Source: Cadophora sp. MPI-SDFR-AT-0126 | Lineage: Eukaryota; Ascomycota; Leotiomycetes; Helotiales; Ploettnerulaceae | NCBI GenBank assembly: GCA_020747065.1 | Contig: JAGMVK010000015.1 | Location: forward strand, 744,001-808,000 | DNA: 64,000 nt | Reading direction: 5' to 3' | Shown here: positions 14,927-27,520 of the stretch, one piece after another | How the letters are laid out: each line of letters starts with the position of its first letter | Numbering within the stretch: position 1 is the first letter of the stretch | Position numbers and translations under genes: made by a program | The notes under the pieces: generated by a model | The model's database searches: none | Seen by the model: only the letters and a program-made list of their open reading frames with translations | Told to the model about the DNA's origin: nothing

Positions 14927-15459
14927 TTTGGAGGTCTGTTTATGTTGTGAGCTCTCGGTAGAGTGAGATGCGATCAGGGTCGTGGAACGAATCCATGGGA
15001 ACGGTTAGGGTCAGCCATCTATATACTCGATACCGGCGCGGACAATCTTCACTTGTCCGGCAATGATATGTCAGCCCATGGTTAATTTTTTTTTTTTTTG
15101 CAAGTGAGGCTTCCGTCACGATCGAAGAGACACAGCGAAAAGAACAGAGTTTTGCGCTTCGTGTAGTTGGGCCGACGCCGAAGCCAAGAAGCCACCGCAC
15201 AGCGAGAAGTGCCGTCGCTTAAGCCTCGGATCACTAATCATCGACATTCACATTGCTGATTACTGAACGTCTAGGAATGTACTCAGAACCCGTAGTGATG
15301 TCGATAGAATTATTTACTGTTGACATATGCCGAGTTTTCGATCAAAATCACCTTGAAGTATGCCACCCGTCACGCAATGGCTGATAAGATGGTGAAAATA
15401 ATCAAAAGCATACGTTTAATCACGAGGAGTATGTAGCCAACATCAAACCATTGACACTG
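14927..15459. other. Intergenic upstream of the SDR
   Basis: Promoter side of the minus-strand SDR. A poly-T run of about 15 nt lies near 15085-15100. No coding region is recognised. Confidence 0.4.
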
Positions 15460-15960
15460 TCAATTTAATACAATTCCAACAACACATTTGTTACAGGCAT
15501 AGTCATTGGCGAGGCATAGATTGCGCAGCCTTAAACACCTGGGATGCCAAAACCCCCGCTTCGGGATATACTTTGAAAGGTCTTGACCGATAAAATCCTC
15601 AATCCCAGTCAAAACGTGGGACTTCCCTGCGATGTCGAAATTCCTGTCGGTAGGCTCACTAGCCAAAGCTCTTTCAACGATCGTGTTCCAGTCGTCTGGG
15701 CCGGCAGTGATAACTTGAGAGCCGGCTTTGTCTGGGGAAGTGAGGTTTCGGTCCGGGATGACAGATAGGAGGTCTCGAGCACGCACCTATTTAGCCATTC
15801 GTCGGCGAGGTCAACATCGATAGGTCCTGTGCAGACTCCGCAGTTGCCGGAGGATATATTGCAATCTACAGATTATTGGACATTGTTTCCAAAACTCGGA
15901 CTCGGCTCAGGCTTTACCAGTTGCCATTCCCATTATCATTTCCATTTGAGTTATCATTCT
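15460..15960 (-). pseudogene. Relic or fragment of a Cys-containing hypothetical gene
   Basis: A minus-strand open frame from about 15786 to 15460 has no ATG. It reads RARDLLSVIPDRNLTS ... DIAGKSHVLTGIEDFIGQ ... IPKRGFWHP and ends KCVVGIVLN. Another frame just upstream (about 15870-15790) reads VDCNISSGNCGVCTGPID, and before it comes an Asn/Gly-rich stretch (NENDNSNGNDNGNGN). These look like exons of one protein, but I could not join them without breaks or find a start. I do not recognise the family. It could be a real multi-exon gene or a decayed copy. Confidence 0.25.
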
Positions 15961-16238
15961 CATTTCCTCTGGAACAGACGTGGAAGCTACAACCCATCCG
16001 AGGACTCAAGTGGCCATTGTGGGCATGAACATTGTTTGGAAGTAGAGAACTGGGTATAAACTGCTATTACAAACAAATATCAGAAAGACCGAGCAACCGT
16101 CAAGTGCGCAAAAACCTCGTTGCTTAAAGGAGATGTACATCGAAGCGAAAAAAAAAAGCGGGCCACCAACACATCGAATCTAGCCGCCCTCCGTAACAGA
16201 ACCCCTGCTATCTCATTTTCAACTCTCGCAACTTCACT

Positions 16239-19200
16239 CTATCCCACGACAGCCTTTTCATCATCACCCTTCCCCCCATGTCCATGTCCATGAACATGCA
16301 TATCATGCATCTTATCCTCAATCTTCAACCTCAAACTGCTCACCCTCCCACCGCGAATACTTCTAATAAAGCTCAGCTCCTCCGGCCTAGATCCTCTCCT
16401 CCTCAAAGCCTTAATATTCGCCTCCTCCGTATCATAGATCTCCGGCGCAAGGCCCTTCTTCCACTTCGTTCTGGGTATCAACTTCGCGATCCAGCGATCT
16501 GGAATCAGTCGGATGACGATGGCGACAGGGAGAGATAGGGCGCCGAGAACGATGCATATACCCCACTGAGCGCCGGTGAGAGGTGTGACTTTGAAGGCTT
16601 CACCGCCGACGAAGACGATCATTACCTGGCCACCGATCATTATTACGTTGATGATGCAGAAGAACCAGTTGTGCTGGATTCCTTCGAAGATGTTGAACTT
16701 GTTGTCAAGGCGGCGATTGCTGTTTTCAACGTGGTTAGTATCTTGTTCTTCTCTTTCTTTCCTGGGCTCCCCTGGGGCTTGGGAAGGTGTGATGGGGAAC
16801 TTACTTGTACTGATTGAAAATCTGCATCCAGACAAAAGTATTAAAGATCAAAGTCCTCAACTCCTTATTCTCCTTCTCTGTCTCATACCCCAGAATCTTC
16901 TTCCCTCCAAAGTTCAATATGAATGTCACAACAATCTGGAAAATAGCCTGCCCAATGATCATCTTCCACATGTTGAGTGTAATCAAGGGAGCCGATTTCT
17001 TCTCGGGCTTGCGATTCAAGATATTGCGAGTTGGCGGGTCGGTTGCCAGTGCTAGAGCGGCGAAGGTGTCCATGATGAGGTTTACCCAGAGCAGTTGCAC
17101 GGCGGTGAGGACAGATTCTTCGCTTGAGCTGGCTACTGCGGAGACGAATGTTAGGACGACGGCGGTGATATTTACGGTGATTTGGAACTGTACTTTGTCA
17201 GTCCGGACTCTCAATACGACACCAATTTCGGCATCACTTACCTGTAAAAACTTCTTTACAGCATCATTCACAGCTCTTCCCCACATAAGAGCCTTCACAA
17301 TCGACGCAAAACTATCGTCCATAATGATAATCGACGACGCCTCCTTTGCAACTTCAGTACCAGCAATGCCCATCGAGAACCCAATATCCGCCATCTTGAG
17401 CGCAGGTGCATCGTTCGTACCGTCACCAGTAACAGCAACAGTCTCACCAAGCTCCTTCAATCTCTTGACCAGAATCCGCTTATCCTCCGGACTCGATCGA
17501 GCAAGAACTTGCAATTTCGGGAGCATTTTATCCATATCATCTTGACTCAATTTCCTGAACGACGGTCCTTCCATGACTACGCCGCCTGTGGCGGGTGTAT
17601 AGATTCCGCATTCTTCGGCGATGGCTTGGGCGGTCTGAATATTGTCTCCTGTAACCATTCGGACGATCACACCGGCCTTTTGACAGTCGATGACTGCTTC
17701 TTTGACGCCTTGACGGAGAGGATCTTGAATGCCGACTATACCGAGGAGGGTCATGTCGTTGAAGACTTGGTTGAAGTTTGCTTGTGTTGGGTCTTCCGGG
17801 ATGGCGGCTTCGGCTGGCGGCCAGCTTGGAAAGTCCTTGTACAGAAGAGCGATGGTTCGGAGTGAGCGTGATGCGTAAGTTGAGATGATGTGGTTCAATG
17901 ATTCGATATCTTGAGTAGCCAAAGCACTCTCACCAATTGTGTCGTTTGAGGGATCCTGAATAATCTTGGTGCATTTTGCCAACAGAATCTCGGAAGCACC
18001 TTTGGCGTAAGCACGGAAAGTACCATCTTCGAGTTTGACAACACAGGCCATATACTTGACTGCAGAGTCGAATGGCACGACTTGAACGACGTTGACGTTT
18101 GATCGTTCCTCCTGAAGTGGGCCGACTGCAAGATGTGTGCGAGCAAACTCTAGAAGTGCTGTTTCAGTCTTAGATCCGATAAATGTCTGACGACCGTCTT
18201 GCTCTCCTTCGAATGCCGTCGAGTTGATAACGATGGACTGAGCGAGGAGGGTCTTTACAGTGGCACTGATTCGGGAGAGAAAGTCCGCAGCTGGCGTTGC
18301 ATCATCGGCGCTTCCGCTGGGGACGATATCCTTGTCTTCAGATTTGACCTCAGACTTGTCGTCGGCTTTCTCATCGGATTTGATCTCGTGGTGGATAACG
18401 CTGCTAGCATCTTGGCTCGACATTGTCTGTCGACCAAATTGCAGAGAGCTTCCAATTGTTGCGGCAACCAGAGTCATCTTATTTTCAGTCAAGGTGCCAG
18501 TCTTGTCAGAACAGACAGTTGTAGCGTTACCCATGGTTTCACAGGCTCTCAAGACTCGTACCAGATTGTTATCTTTCAACATGCGGGTAGTGGCGAATGC
18601 AAGAGCGAGTGTCACAGCAAGCGGCAATCCTGTAGTAGCAAGTCAGCAAAAATACCCTCATTCGAATCACGTTCGAAGAGTCATGCTCCATCGATCCTCA
18701 TGACAAGCAAACAGTGATCTTACCCTCCGGAACTGCAACAACCACGACCGTGACCGAGACAATGAAAATCTGCAGAAACTCCTGACCCTTCTCCGAAGGG
18801 CTCAATGGGCTACCCTTCAATTGAGCCAGAAACTTGATAAAGAGCACAATGAACAATACCAGGGCAGCGGCGCCACCAAGCTTAGCAATATACTCAGCAA
18901 GAACATTGAGCTTCTGCTGAAGTGGCGTCGCATCTGTCTCCTGCCTGAGCGACATCATAGTTTTGCCGAAAGTCGAGTGAACTCCAACAGCTGTGACCAT
19001 GAATTTGCCAGTCCCCTCAGCCATCTTGCTTCCAGAAAGAATGAAAGGATCAAGTTTCTTGACGTCACCTCCTGCCTCGATGATCTTGAATACCTCTGCA
19101 CCAGATTGCTTCTTCAGAAGATCGGACTCGCCGGTAGCGGACGACTCGTCACATTTGATGGAATGGCCTTCAATCAAGATCCCATCGACGGGAACCATAT

Positions 19201-20188
19201 CTCCCGGCTCGAGATGCATGACATCGCCAACCAATACATCGTAGACCGAAATCTCCATGGATTTTCCAGAGCGAATAACTTTGACAGAGCGATTTTCCTT
19301 CTTCTTGTTCAATTTGACGAACTGTCTCTCCTTTTGCCAGTCATTGATCGTGCCTACGACAACCACAATAACAATTGCAGCCATGATCGCAACACCTTCA
19401 ACCCATTCTACCTTCGCTTCACCAGGCTCGTGTTTCTGACCGAAAGTCTGGTATAGACCTAGAGAGAGTGACACCACTGCGGCGATTGTCAAGAGAATCA
19501 ACACTTTATCGTTGTAGGCGATCCAGGCTAGCTCTAGCAGACTCTTGCTCTTCTTCTCCGGGAGACGATTATCAGCGAAAACGCGTTTGCGATCTTCGTA
19601 CTGCTCGTCTGCCTTTTTAGTCGACGCAGCACCGGTTCCAACACGCGCTACTCCATTTGACTTGCCATTGGCATCTTCCTTGGATATGCCCGCGGTAGCC
19701 TGTTCAAATGTAACTTCTCCATCCAGCTCGGTTTCATCCAAGCTCAAACCACTGGCCACATTTGTCCGCAAACCTTTCTCTAATCCTGCAATTCCGCCAA
19801 CGGCATAGAAAGCACTGAGACTCTTGGGATTGAGGAACTTCGAAAGTTGGCCGGGACTGAACGCGAATGGATTCTCTTCTACCTCGAACAGCTTTTCGGT
19901 TCCAGGATCTGGAGTGAGAGCTTCTTTGTCATGTTTGATGAAGTCTGCGGTGACCTCCGGAGTAACTGCCAGAGTTGGCTTCGGGGTAACAGACTCTATG
20001 GCGTCTTTTTCGTTCTGTGAGGATGTCTTGGTGGGACCTCCATTGCTGGCAGGTGTGGAATTCTGCGATGTAAACATGGTCAGTATTCTTCAAACGCGCG
20101 CCGTACCAGAAGAGGGTGGATTTACTGTAGGAGTATCGAATGACACGACTTTGGCATCTGGCCCTCCTGGTCGGACAGAAGAAGACAT
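16239..20188 (-). CDS. PMCA-type Ca2+-transporting P-type ATPase (PMC1-like)
   Basis: P2B-type calcium pump that moves cytosolic Ca2+ into the vacuole or out of the cell, about 1,200 residues. The first exon begins MSSSVRPGGPDAKVV at 20188 and is joined by a roughly 100-nt intron to NSTPASNGG. Visible features: actuator TGES (SSATGESDLLKK), helix M4 PEG|LPLAVTLALA split by an intron near 18628-18722, phosphorylation site DKTGTLTENKM, nucleotide domain KGASE, hinge TGDGTNDAPALKMADIG, M5-M6 including VNLIMDTFAALALATDPPT, and a His/Gly-rich C-terminus (MHVHGHGHGGKG). Further short introns lie near 17184-17240 and 16720-16803. The long C-terminal calmodulin domain of animal pumps is absent, as is usual in fungi. 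Filamentous ascomycetes carry several paralogues, so the exact gene name is left open. Confidence 0.95.
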
Positions 20189-20981
20189 CGTCGTCGATGT
20201 TCGCAGTTCTTGCGCGGTTTTCTGTTTGTTGGGGAATAGATGGGTATTTTACGCGAACTGCGAGGAGTCAAGTTAGTACAGCCTCGCCGAACCACGTCAT
20301 TCATAGACAATGAATCCAAAGAACAAAGTAACACTGTGAATCTCACTTTTTACTTTCCTCGCATGTTGATGAAGTGGGAATTCAGCGTTGAACAATTGGG
20401 CACCACGCAACTTTTCCTTGTTGTCAAGGCCAAGGACATTTGGGATAAATATCAAGGAAATGGGAAAGCTTCAAAAGTCTTGGAGAGCTAGCCATAACAT
20501 ATAGATGGTCCCAAACAGGAAAAATGGCTATCCATGCACGCCCAGGCTACTCCGCCCCAAATGGGCTTGCAGGTAGCGCGTGTCTCATGGGTGATTCCCA
20601 TGACGACGTATCTGGTACCTGATGTTGGACAAATGAGGTATCACAAAAATGGATACAACCCGACCACGACACATCAGGGCGTCCCTACCTCCCGCTCTCC
20701 AACAGCAGCAACGAATCACGCGAGGTAAAAGCCACAAGGTAAATGGTGGTGACCCGATGGGCAAGGCAGTCTCGTCATGTACTTAGCTCCAAGAAAGACT
20801 AGGAGAACAAGTCCAGCTGAAACGCAAATGGGCAATTTCCCACATCTCCAGGGCGGCAGATCCTCATAGCCGCCAAGGCTGACCTTCTGCCTCGCTGGCC
20901 TTGCTGAAACCCCTGTAAAAAGCGCCCAAGACTTGAAGTGTCGAATCAGAGCAGGTCACAACATTGGCGCTCATTGGCGCC

Positions 20982-21000
20982 CAGCCTTGGCCCAAGGCTG
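20982..21000. repeat. 19-bp palindrome with 1-nt centre
   Basis: CAGCCTTGG, one C, then CCAAGGCTG: a perfect inverted repeat about 0.8 kb upstream of the Ca2+ ATPase start. The half-site CCAAGGC recurs nearby (about 20871 and, in looser form, near 20430 and 21160). It could be a dimeric transcription-factor site or chance. Confidence 0.7.
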
Positions 21001-21359
21001 CCTTTGCAACAACATATAAATCGCGCTCGTCACACCTTCATAACAAATGAAATAAGCCTCCCAAGCTTCTGACCGACGTGTTCATTGTGCAGGACAGCAC
21101 GTGTAAGTTTTACAAGCAATCATTAGCTCCGGTAAAAACAGCTTGTTATGACTCTCTCCAAGGCCCCAAGGAAAATTTTTGGTAGAATTCCGCACAGCAC
21201 ATTTCCGCAACTTGGCGAGCGACATTGCCAAAAAGCAAAATATTAAGGACACGAGGAAATCAGACGGAGACTCGCATAACTGACGGGTCATTGCAGAAGT
21301 AAACCAAACGGAAAGTCACAGCGCGCGAAACAACAAAATCAGAGCAATACGCAGCATGC

Positions 21360-21393
21360 TTCAGGCTTCACCGTCAGTATGCAAAGTTCCGGA
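21360..21393 (+). repeat. Diverged direct repeat, copy 1
   Basis: 34-bp segment starting TTCAGGCTTCACCGTCAGTA, repeated at 21736-21769 with 30 of 34 bases identical. All four differences are transitions. Confidence 0.75.
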
Positions 21394-21735
21394 GCAGAAG
21401 GCCGCAAAACGAATCAAACGGGCATCATTGAGCCTTGCGTAGTGATAATGCAGATCTTAAATCTTCGCCTCAAGGTTGATAGTGGAATTCATGATGTGAC
21501 AATGAGAATAGTTGATGATTCAAGCGAAGGGAAGTCGATGAAGAGAAAAGATTTAGCGCCAAGATCTCATCACATGATCACCTCAAAAAGCCCAATCCCT
21601 TCGATGCCAGCGGTAAAGGCTCCGGAATCATTATCTAAGTTGGAATCAGTTCTCGATTTTTCCTTCACTTTTCATTTCGGTTGACTTGAACTCCCCTGGG
21701 CTCACTGTGCCTCGCATACTCTGTACCGTTTCCAA

Positions 21736-21769
21736 TTCAGGCTTCACCGTCAATATGCAAGACTCCGGA
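21736..21769 (+). repeat. Diverged direct repeat, copy 2
   Basis: Second copy of the 34-bp repeat, starting TTCAGGCTTCACCGTCAATA, 343 bp after copy 1 ends. I could not extend the similarity on either side. Confidence 0.75.
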
Positions 21770-22346
21770 CAAGGGTCAATTTCCCGCAAGGCACACTTTT
21801 GAAGATGCATTTTCTCAGGCTCTCTATCCCCTTAATTCGAAGACGATGGATACCGCCAGAAGATATTCTCAGCTGGATCGATTAGCCGTTGCGAAAATGC
21901 GCCTGGTCAGAAGTACTGGGGACTTGCTGGACGAGGCAATATCGTATAGAGAAATTTGAGGAAGAATGCATTATTTTCAGACACCAACAGGTCAAAGTCT
22001 TAGTATTTATTCTAGTCCATAATAGCATTCCAGTACACAAATGAAGCAAGGTATGTTCTCACGAGCTTATACAACATTACAGGACGTCAGACTCAACTGT
22101 GTGATAACAAATGCCATTGTTAATGGTGCTTTTTAATCTTATTACACAATCGAGCTCTCTCCTCATCCAGCCCGCCAGAAGAATGAAACGCTAATGATCC
22201 TTTCCCATAATCGCATTGCTGCACCAGAAAGCTTCCGCTAAGGAATCATGGCCACCTCAAGGCAGCTGGTTATTTACACTCTCTGCCTGACAGCAATGGC
22301 GATTATCCACTGCGCACTTCGTGGGCTCATTCCTCGAAAGTTCCCA

Positions 22347-23660
22347 CTACAACTTGTATATTGGCCGAGCAATACCCCTCGTACCCTTCTGTTTCTTCTC
22401 TGGTGAGGCGGAACGATAACGACTTGGATTAGCATCTGTAATGGACGCCTTTGCCATCGCTTCTGAAAGATGCAATGGTTTGCAGCACAAAGTGGATTGC
22501 TGTTTCCCCTTGTCTCCCTTGGCCGCACTCCGTTTGTGATGACTTCGGGTCTCCTCTTTGGTAGAATTTCCAGGCGACAATTCAACGGCCGAATCTCGTC
22601 GTCCATATTGTTCTGGGAACGGAAGCTCCAGTGGAGGTGACAGCTTAGCGAGCGCATCTACAGGTTCACCTCGTTTTCGGAACGGAGGAACCCAAGATTC
22701 AGTCCCTGGGCTCTGACTGCTGGCATCATCGTAAGGCGGTAACGACCTAGAATATATGCTCGCATGATATTCTCTTTCGGATTGGATTTCCTCCCTTCGT
22801 TCCTCTTGAGTGAGTGCATCTTGATCGGGACGTCTACTGATTTTGATGTTGATTGGCGATGCTTTAGATTCCGGTGTTGGAGTCGGTGGCTCGACCTTCA
22901 ATGTATCGCAAACGGACGCCATGATATCTTTCGCATCGGTAACACCGTCGGCTTTCTTGAGTAAGTATATATCGCGTGCTCTCTTGATTTGAGTCAACGC
23001 ATCTTCCCTCTTCCTCTTGATTTCGGCCTTATTCATATCTGATCTGAGCTTGGAGCGAGCCCATCCAAACGCGACCTGGAGGATACTGAATGGGTGGCTC
23101 GCAATGTCTTGTGGCTGATGTGCGACTGCCGAATCATCGCAAACCGACTTCTGTGCCTCGATATCGTGTTTCCATTGGCTCATGAGCTCTGCATTATACT
23201 TCTTGAAGAACTCAGTGATGCTTCCAATGGTCAAATGTGTGGCTTCCAACACTTTGAATGGAATCTTCTCTGACTCCACAGCATGGATGATGACATTGTG
23301 TATAATCTCTTGGGTGATTGCAGCTTCATCCCTTGTGCTTCGATTGGTAAGTGATGGCTTTCTCGACGGGGCACCACTCCTGCCTCTGGTGACATCACTT
23401 CGCAACAACTGTCGTCCTCTATCCTCCTCTTCGCTCGTGGAATCGTCCTCAGACAGCCGAGTCTCTGGTATCCTGAGGCAACATTCACTAACCGGTTCTT
23501 CGGTCGAGGTTGTTATCTTGTGTCGTTCCGCAGCTTGACGCTTTCCCTCGTCTCTCTTCTCATTCCCGTACCTCCCGCGTCTCAAGCGAATGGATTGTTC
23601 TTTGAAGCTCTTGCCACTATTACTTCGCATCCGTAGAGACTTTCTAGATGCTTTAGGCAT
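22347..23660 (-). CDS. Basic, low-complexity hypothetical protein
   Basis: Single-exon frame of 437 residues. The N-terminus is strongly basic (MPKASRKSLRMRSNSGKSF ... RLRRGRYGN), which suggests a nuclear protein. An acidic patch (SEDDSTSEEEDRG) follows, then a predicted helical middle (about residues 115-250: ITQEIIHNVIIHAVES, ITEFFKKYNAELMSQW, SKLRSDMNKAEIKRKRED) that is the only part looking folded. The C-terminus is Ser/Pro/Lys-rich. There is no signal peptide or membrane segment. I recognise no family. The helical core could be a chromatin or scaffold domain, but nothing in the sequence proves that. Confidence 0.75.
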   Translation of the reverse strand: MPKASRKSLRMRSNSGKSFKEQSIRLRRGRYGNEKRDEGKRQAAERHKITTSTEEPVSECCLRIPETRLSEDDSTSEEEDRGRQLLRSDVTRGRSGAPSRKPSLTNRSTRDEAAITQEIIHNVIIHAVESEKIPFKVLEATHLTIGSITEFFKKYNAELMSQWKHDIEAQKSVCDDSAVAHQPQDIASHPFSILQVAFGWARSKLRSDMNKAEIKRKREDALTQIKRARDIYLLKKADGVTDAKDIMASVCDTLKVEPPTPTPESKASPINIKISRRPDQDALTQEERREEIQSEREYHASIYSRSLPPYDDASSQSPGTESWVPPFRKRGEPVDALAKLSPPLELPFPEQYGRRDSAVELSPGNSTKEETRSHHKRSAAKGDKGKQQSTLCCKPLHLSEAMAKASITDANPSRYRSASPEKKQKGTRGIARPIYKL

Positions 23661-24353
23661 GATGACGAACAGCTGTGATGTTTGAACTCGTTGCGGTTAG
23701 GGAATGGCGAAGAAGTGCGAATAGCCTCCCGACTGTTGGGACCCTCGGGGACAGATAGATCAAACTGGAGGATTCAGCTTCTTCGATTCAGATGAACAAT
23801 GATAGGGACAGCTCTCTGTCAAATGGTGGCAACAGCAGCGTGCAGATTGGTGCAAGTGAGTAAGGGTGTTTGTTGATGGTAGCCTATAATCAATCAGAAT
23901 GGGCGGATAAGATGATGGACCAGGAGATAAACAAACGTTGATTATGATGTTGATGATGCTTGGTGACGATGTTGGCGATGGATGACGTTGGATGATGATG
24001 AATCGAAGAAGATGGAAGAGAGAAGGAAGAGAAACAGGCTCGTAGGACTCAGGAGGTAAGAGTGATCGAGTGCAGCGCTGAAATCAATATGAATGATGAG
24101 AACTGAAAGAAAGAGCGATGTGAGTGAAACATCCTCGACCGTCTAGCTTACCAGCTCGAACCACCAAATCATCCGACTTTGAGGTAACGGCATTGCTTTT
24201 GTGCCAGACAAATATATGTACGAAGAAGAACACCAAAGTCCAAAACTCCTGATGATGCCTCATCCCATTACCCAAGGAAAATCCCAACGGCCGGCTCATG
24301 CTTTCCAACTCCGTCGCTCACACGCTGTGCTTTTTGTACAGTACAACAAGGCT
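23661..24353. other. Intergenic, with GATGATG-type simple sequence
   Basis: Promoter side of the 22347-23660 gene and 3' flank of the next minus-strand gene. It contains a GAT/GATG-rich stretch near 23930-24010. No gene is recognised. Confidence 0.4.
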
Positions 24354-25606
24354 TCACATAGGATCAAAGCTATCGATAAATCCAGGATCGACATTTGGTC
24401 TTCGCTTTCGTCGTTCTCTCTCGTGCCGCTGTCGATGATCTCGCTCCTCGATCTGCCGTGCCTTTAGTCCTGGCTCTTTCTCCTTCAATCTTGGTGGTGG
24501 CCGCTCCAGAGGCTCTTCTCGTCTTGATCGTCCGGTTTCTCTACTTCCTCGGCTTGAGTCTGGAAATTTTATTAGCAAAGCGAAGGGAATTTCCTTTGAT
24601 GTTGCTTACGGCTACTTCGCGACGCAGTGGATCGGGAGCCAGAATGTGAGCCAGACGAGTTGCTCCTCCTTGATGACTTGGATTTTGACTGCTCTTTCTT
24701 TGGAGAATCCTCTCCGAAAATAGGAAGAGTCCACGATATTGGAGGCAGGATAACTGATGTATTCATGATACTGTCTTCATCAGTCCCGCGCTGCCAGAAA
24801 TATCCCGAAGAACTCACAGAGACAATTTCGTTACCCCTTTCGACGCAGTAACACCATACTCCATTCGATTCTTCCATCCCGAACTCGCATTTCCATTGCC
24901 CCACCTCGACGACTTCCAGTCCTTCCCCTTGACATTGAGATATGTCATATTGCTCGTCGATATGAAGAAGCTCGGCGTTCTCTTCCCATCCGTCTTGTCA
25001 TGTGGTAACATGATGGTGAACGCTAGCTTTGACATCTCCACATCTGGAACGATACTTCTCGAGACCGGAAAAGCAAAACAAAATCTGGGGATAGCTCTCG
25101 AGAAAAGCAAAACTTTTGAGATGAAAGACACCTTGCAGGAGGAGAGGTAGCGGTCTCGACCTCGATATCCAGAAACAAGATACCGGTATCATGGTAATCC
25201 AGCGTCAAACAGGATAGGCCACAAGGGGAGATCCGGACGCCAGCATCACCGCGTAGCAAGTGCGCTGGGTTCCTCCATGATTTGATGCGGGAGTGGCGGT
25301 GGAGGTGGCCAGCCTCATCTCGATCGTTTATGCGATGCTTTTATTGCTAATGGTGGTAGAGTTGAGATGTGGGAGAATCATGGATGATCCATGCCAGGGA
25401 ACTAATTGCGGGCCAAACCTTAAGCTCACCGCAAGTTCAAACACGCTTCGTATGTTCGGATGGAGTTGTGAGAGGTTGATGAAATGGACATCTTGATGGA
25501 ATTCGGAAGGGAGATGTCGATCGCGATCTCGAGTCGGGTCGGATAGTTGATGTCTGGCTGCCCAACGGACGTGTCTGCCACGTGATTGATAGAGACTACT
25601 TAGCAC
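24354..25606 (-). CDS. Multi-exon hypothetical protein with Arg/Ser-rich C-terminus
   Basis: Inferred exons on the minus strand, in order: about 25606-25430 (ending FINLSQLHPNIRSVFELA), a second about 25325-25135 (HLLRGDAGVRISP ... LDYHDTGILFLDIEVETAT), a third about 25085-24830 (FCFAFPVSRSIVPDVEM ... ISTSNMTYLNVKGKDW ... KLSL), a fourth about 24780-24610 (IMNTSVILPPISWTLPIFG then a Ser-rich run), and a last one about 24560-24354 (RGSRETGRSRREEPLERPP ... NVDPGFIDSFDPM). The junctions keep frame and use GT-AG. The third-to-fourth junction uses a 48-nt intron with GTGAGT. The Arg/Ser/Glu-rich tail is like those of nuclear RNA-associated proteins, but the folded part is unknown to me. Start and exon 2 boundaries are tentative. 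Confidence 0.5.
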
Positions 25607-27520
25607 TGAAATCGGGAATGACCTCGTATGACGTAGGTTACAGCGATCCAGTGGAGCTATGCAGAGTACTTGAGCTCCAGATCGTCGGAGGGGACAGTTT
25701 GGTGAAGGATTTCGCGATTATCTTTGTCTTGTCCGGTCCAAATGGTCACAACTACCTGCCGAAAAGCACTCACCAGAGAGCAAAGAACTGCAGCCGAAAT
25801 TGAAGAACACCATCGGAAACAAACTTTAAAAGTGATTTTCTGCTTTCACCGCCTTATGTCACTCAAAATACATCCACATCATCTTCAACTTTTCAAGTCA
25901 GTGTGGAAGCAACCTTGAGGACTCTGAGGATATGCCGAGGGAAGCAAGAGCCAACTGTCCGCCAGTTGACTTGCTAAACACAATATATTCCCAAAGGCTG
26001 TTTGTCCCTACCGGAATATTTTCGTCCAAACTCACCTTCAATCAGAGTTCCGGCGTAGATCCGAACAACAACGTCGACTTCTAGCACCCGCTTACGGGGA
26101 AGTCAAAGTCATCAAAGTCCTTCTATTAACGCTATCTCATCCTCCATCCTTCCCCATATCACAAACGAGCCTCTCCTAGCCTCCAATTTATCTCATTCTC
26201 AACAAGCACCTTCCTGACTCCTCACACAACCATATCCCCGCCGCAATCTCACAACACCGCCACACTCTCCCCCGAGACAAAACAGTTCAATTAGACTACT
26301 GTTCTAGACCGGCGTATAGTGTAAGTAAACGTCGTACCAATAACGGTCTCAAGTTATCTATAGGGACGTGCAGCCTCACAATCCTGCTTGTTTGAGGTGT
26401 AGTTGCTTGAGGCGGGGAGGTCCTTGTTTTTCCATTCTCGCTTGCGATGTAAATTATGGACGGAGAGAAAGGCGCGGGAAAGGGAAAACAAGCACAGGCC
26501 TCTGAATCCTAGTCGTAAAATTGTCGCGCAGGTACGTTAAAATTGGCCATAGCTTAGAACGGCGTCATATACTGTTTATTCGAGCTCAAAGAGCCAATGT
26601 CCCGTTGAATTTGTGTCTGCCTGGTGCGGTATATTCCAAAAAAAGGGAACGGATAAAACAATGTCACCAGAACCCAGAATATGAATAACAAAATGAATGG
26701 ATAGCTAGAGAATGTCACAAAATCAATTTATCTCAGGAAAGGATTAACACATTCATGACTTCCAATCCCTTCATAAACACGCCTTACCACACAGAAACAA
26801 TCGCTATTCAGTACCCTACTGTACTGAATTCAGCATAAAACATCCAAACCGCCAACCATTCACACTTACCCACCTCTCCTTCTTCCCTCACCTTTCCTTC
26901 ATCTCAAAACCTTACCCGACTCCCAATCTCCCATAGCGATAGTTAATGTCTCACCACACACGACATGTACAGCGCATGGGCTAATATCCTTAGCTCTCAA
27001 ACATCCAGATCCGTATTTACAACCTCCATCCAAAACAAAGTAGAAGGGGGAAATGACAGCAACGAAAGAGACTTGAGGGCGGAAGAGAGATGCGTCTCTC
27101 AGCTAGGGCAGGAAGTGAGGGGGCAGAAGAATTGATCGAAGTACTTATTGCGCACCTCCCATGGAATGAGCGAGGGGTAGTAACGGGGGTGGAAGAGAGT
27201 GAGTTGAGTTGGAGGGGCGGGGAGAGAGGAGGAGGGAGGGGAGGAGGAGAAGCGTTAGACGAATGGATGTTTATGTGCTTTAGGCAACGAGACATCGGTG
27301 GTTTAGAAATGACAGAGAGATAGATACTCAAGAATGATAATGAACGCTGCGACGTCATCAACTGGGTTGGATGCTGCAAAAGTATTTTCTCGACTCTTTA
27401 GATTCACAATGGACTGCCTATTCCTTGATGCCCTCAGCCGGCCAGTATGGTTCTGATACATCCTTGAAATCCCCGACTCCCAACGCCGAATATGCATTTC
27501 GCCAGCCCTCGAAGCTTTGG
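25607..27520. other. Long intergenic region with purine-rich tract
   Basis: About 1.9 kb without a recognisable gene between the hypothetical at 24354-25606 (its promoter side) and the TAF9 stop. A GA-rich, C-poor stretch lies about 27195-27255. I saw no tRNA-like or snRNA-like fold by eye, but I could not compute one. Confidence 0.4.

Larger units (their letters stand above)
20189..22346. other. Long intergenic region upstream of the Ca2+ ATPase
   Basis: About 2.2 kb with no convincing gene. It contains a 19-bp palindrome (20982-21000), several further CCAAGGC/GCCTTGG words, and a diverged 34-bp direct repeat (21360-21393 and 21736-21769). The left half presumably holds the ATPase promoter. 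The right end is the 3' flank of the next minus-strand gene. Confidence 0.45.

Noticed and set aside
16814..20276. Plus-strand frames within the Ca2+ ATPase gene (up to 243 residues).
   Set aside because: Antisense to a clear P-type ATPase; no motifs of their own.
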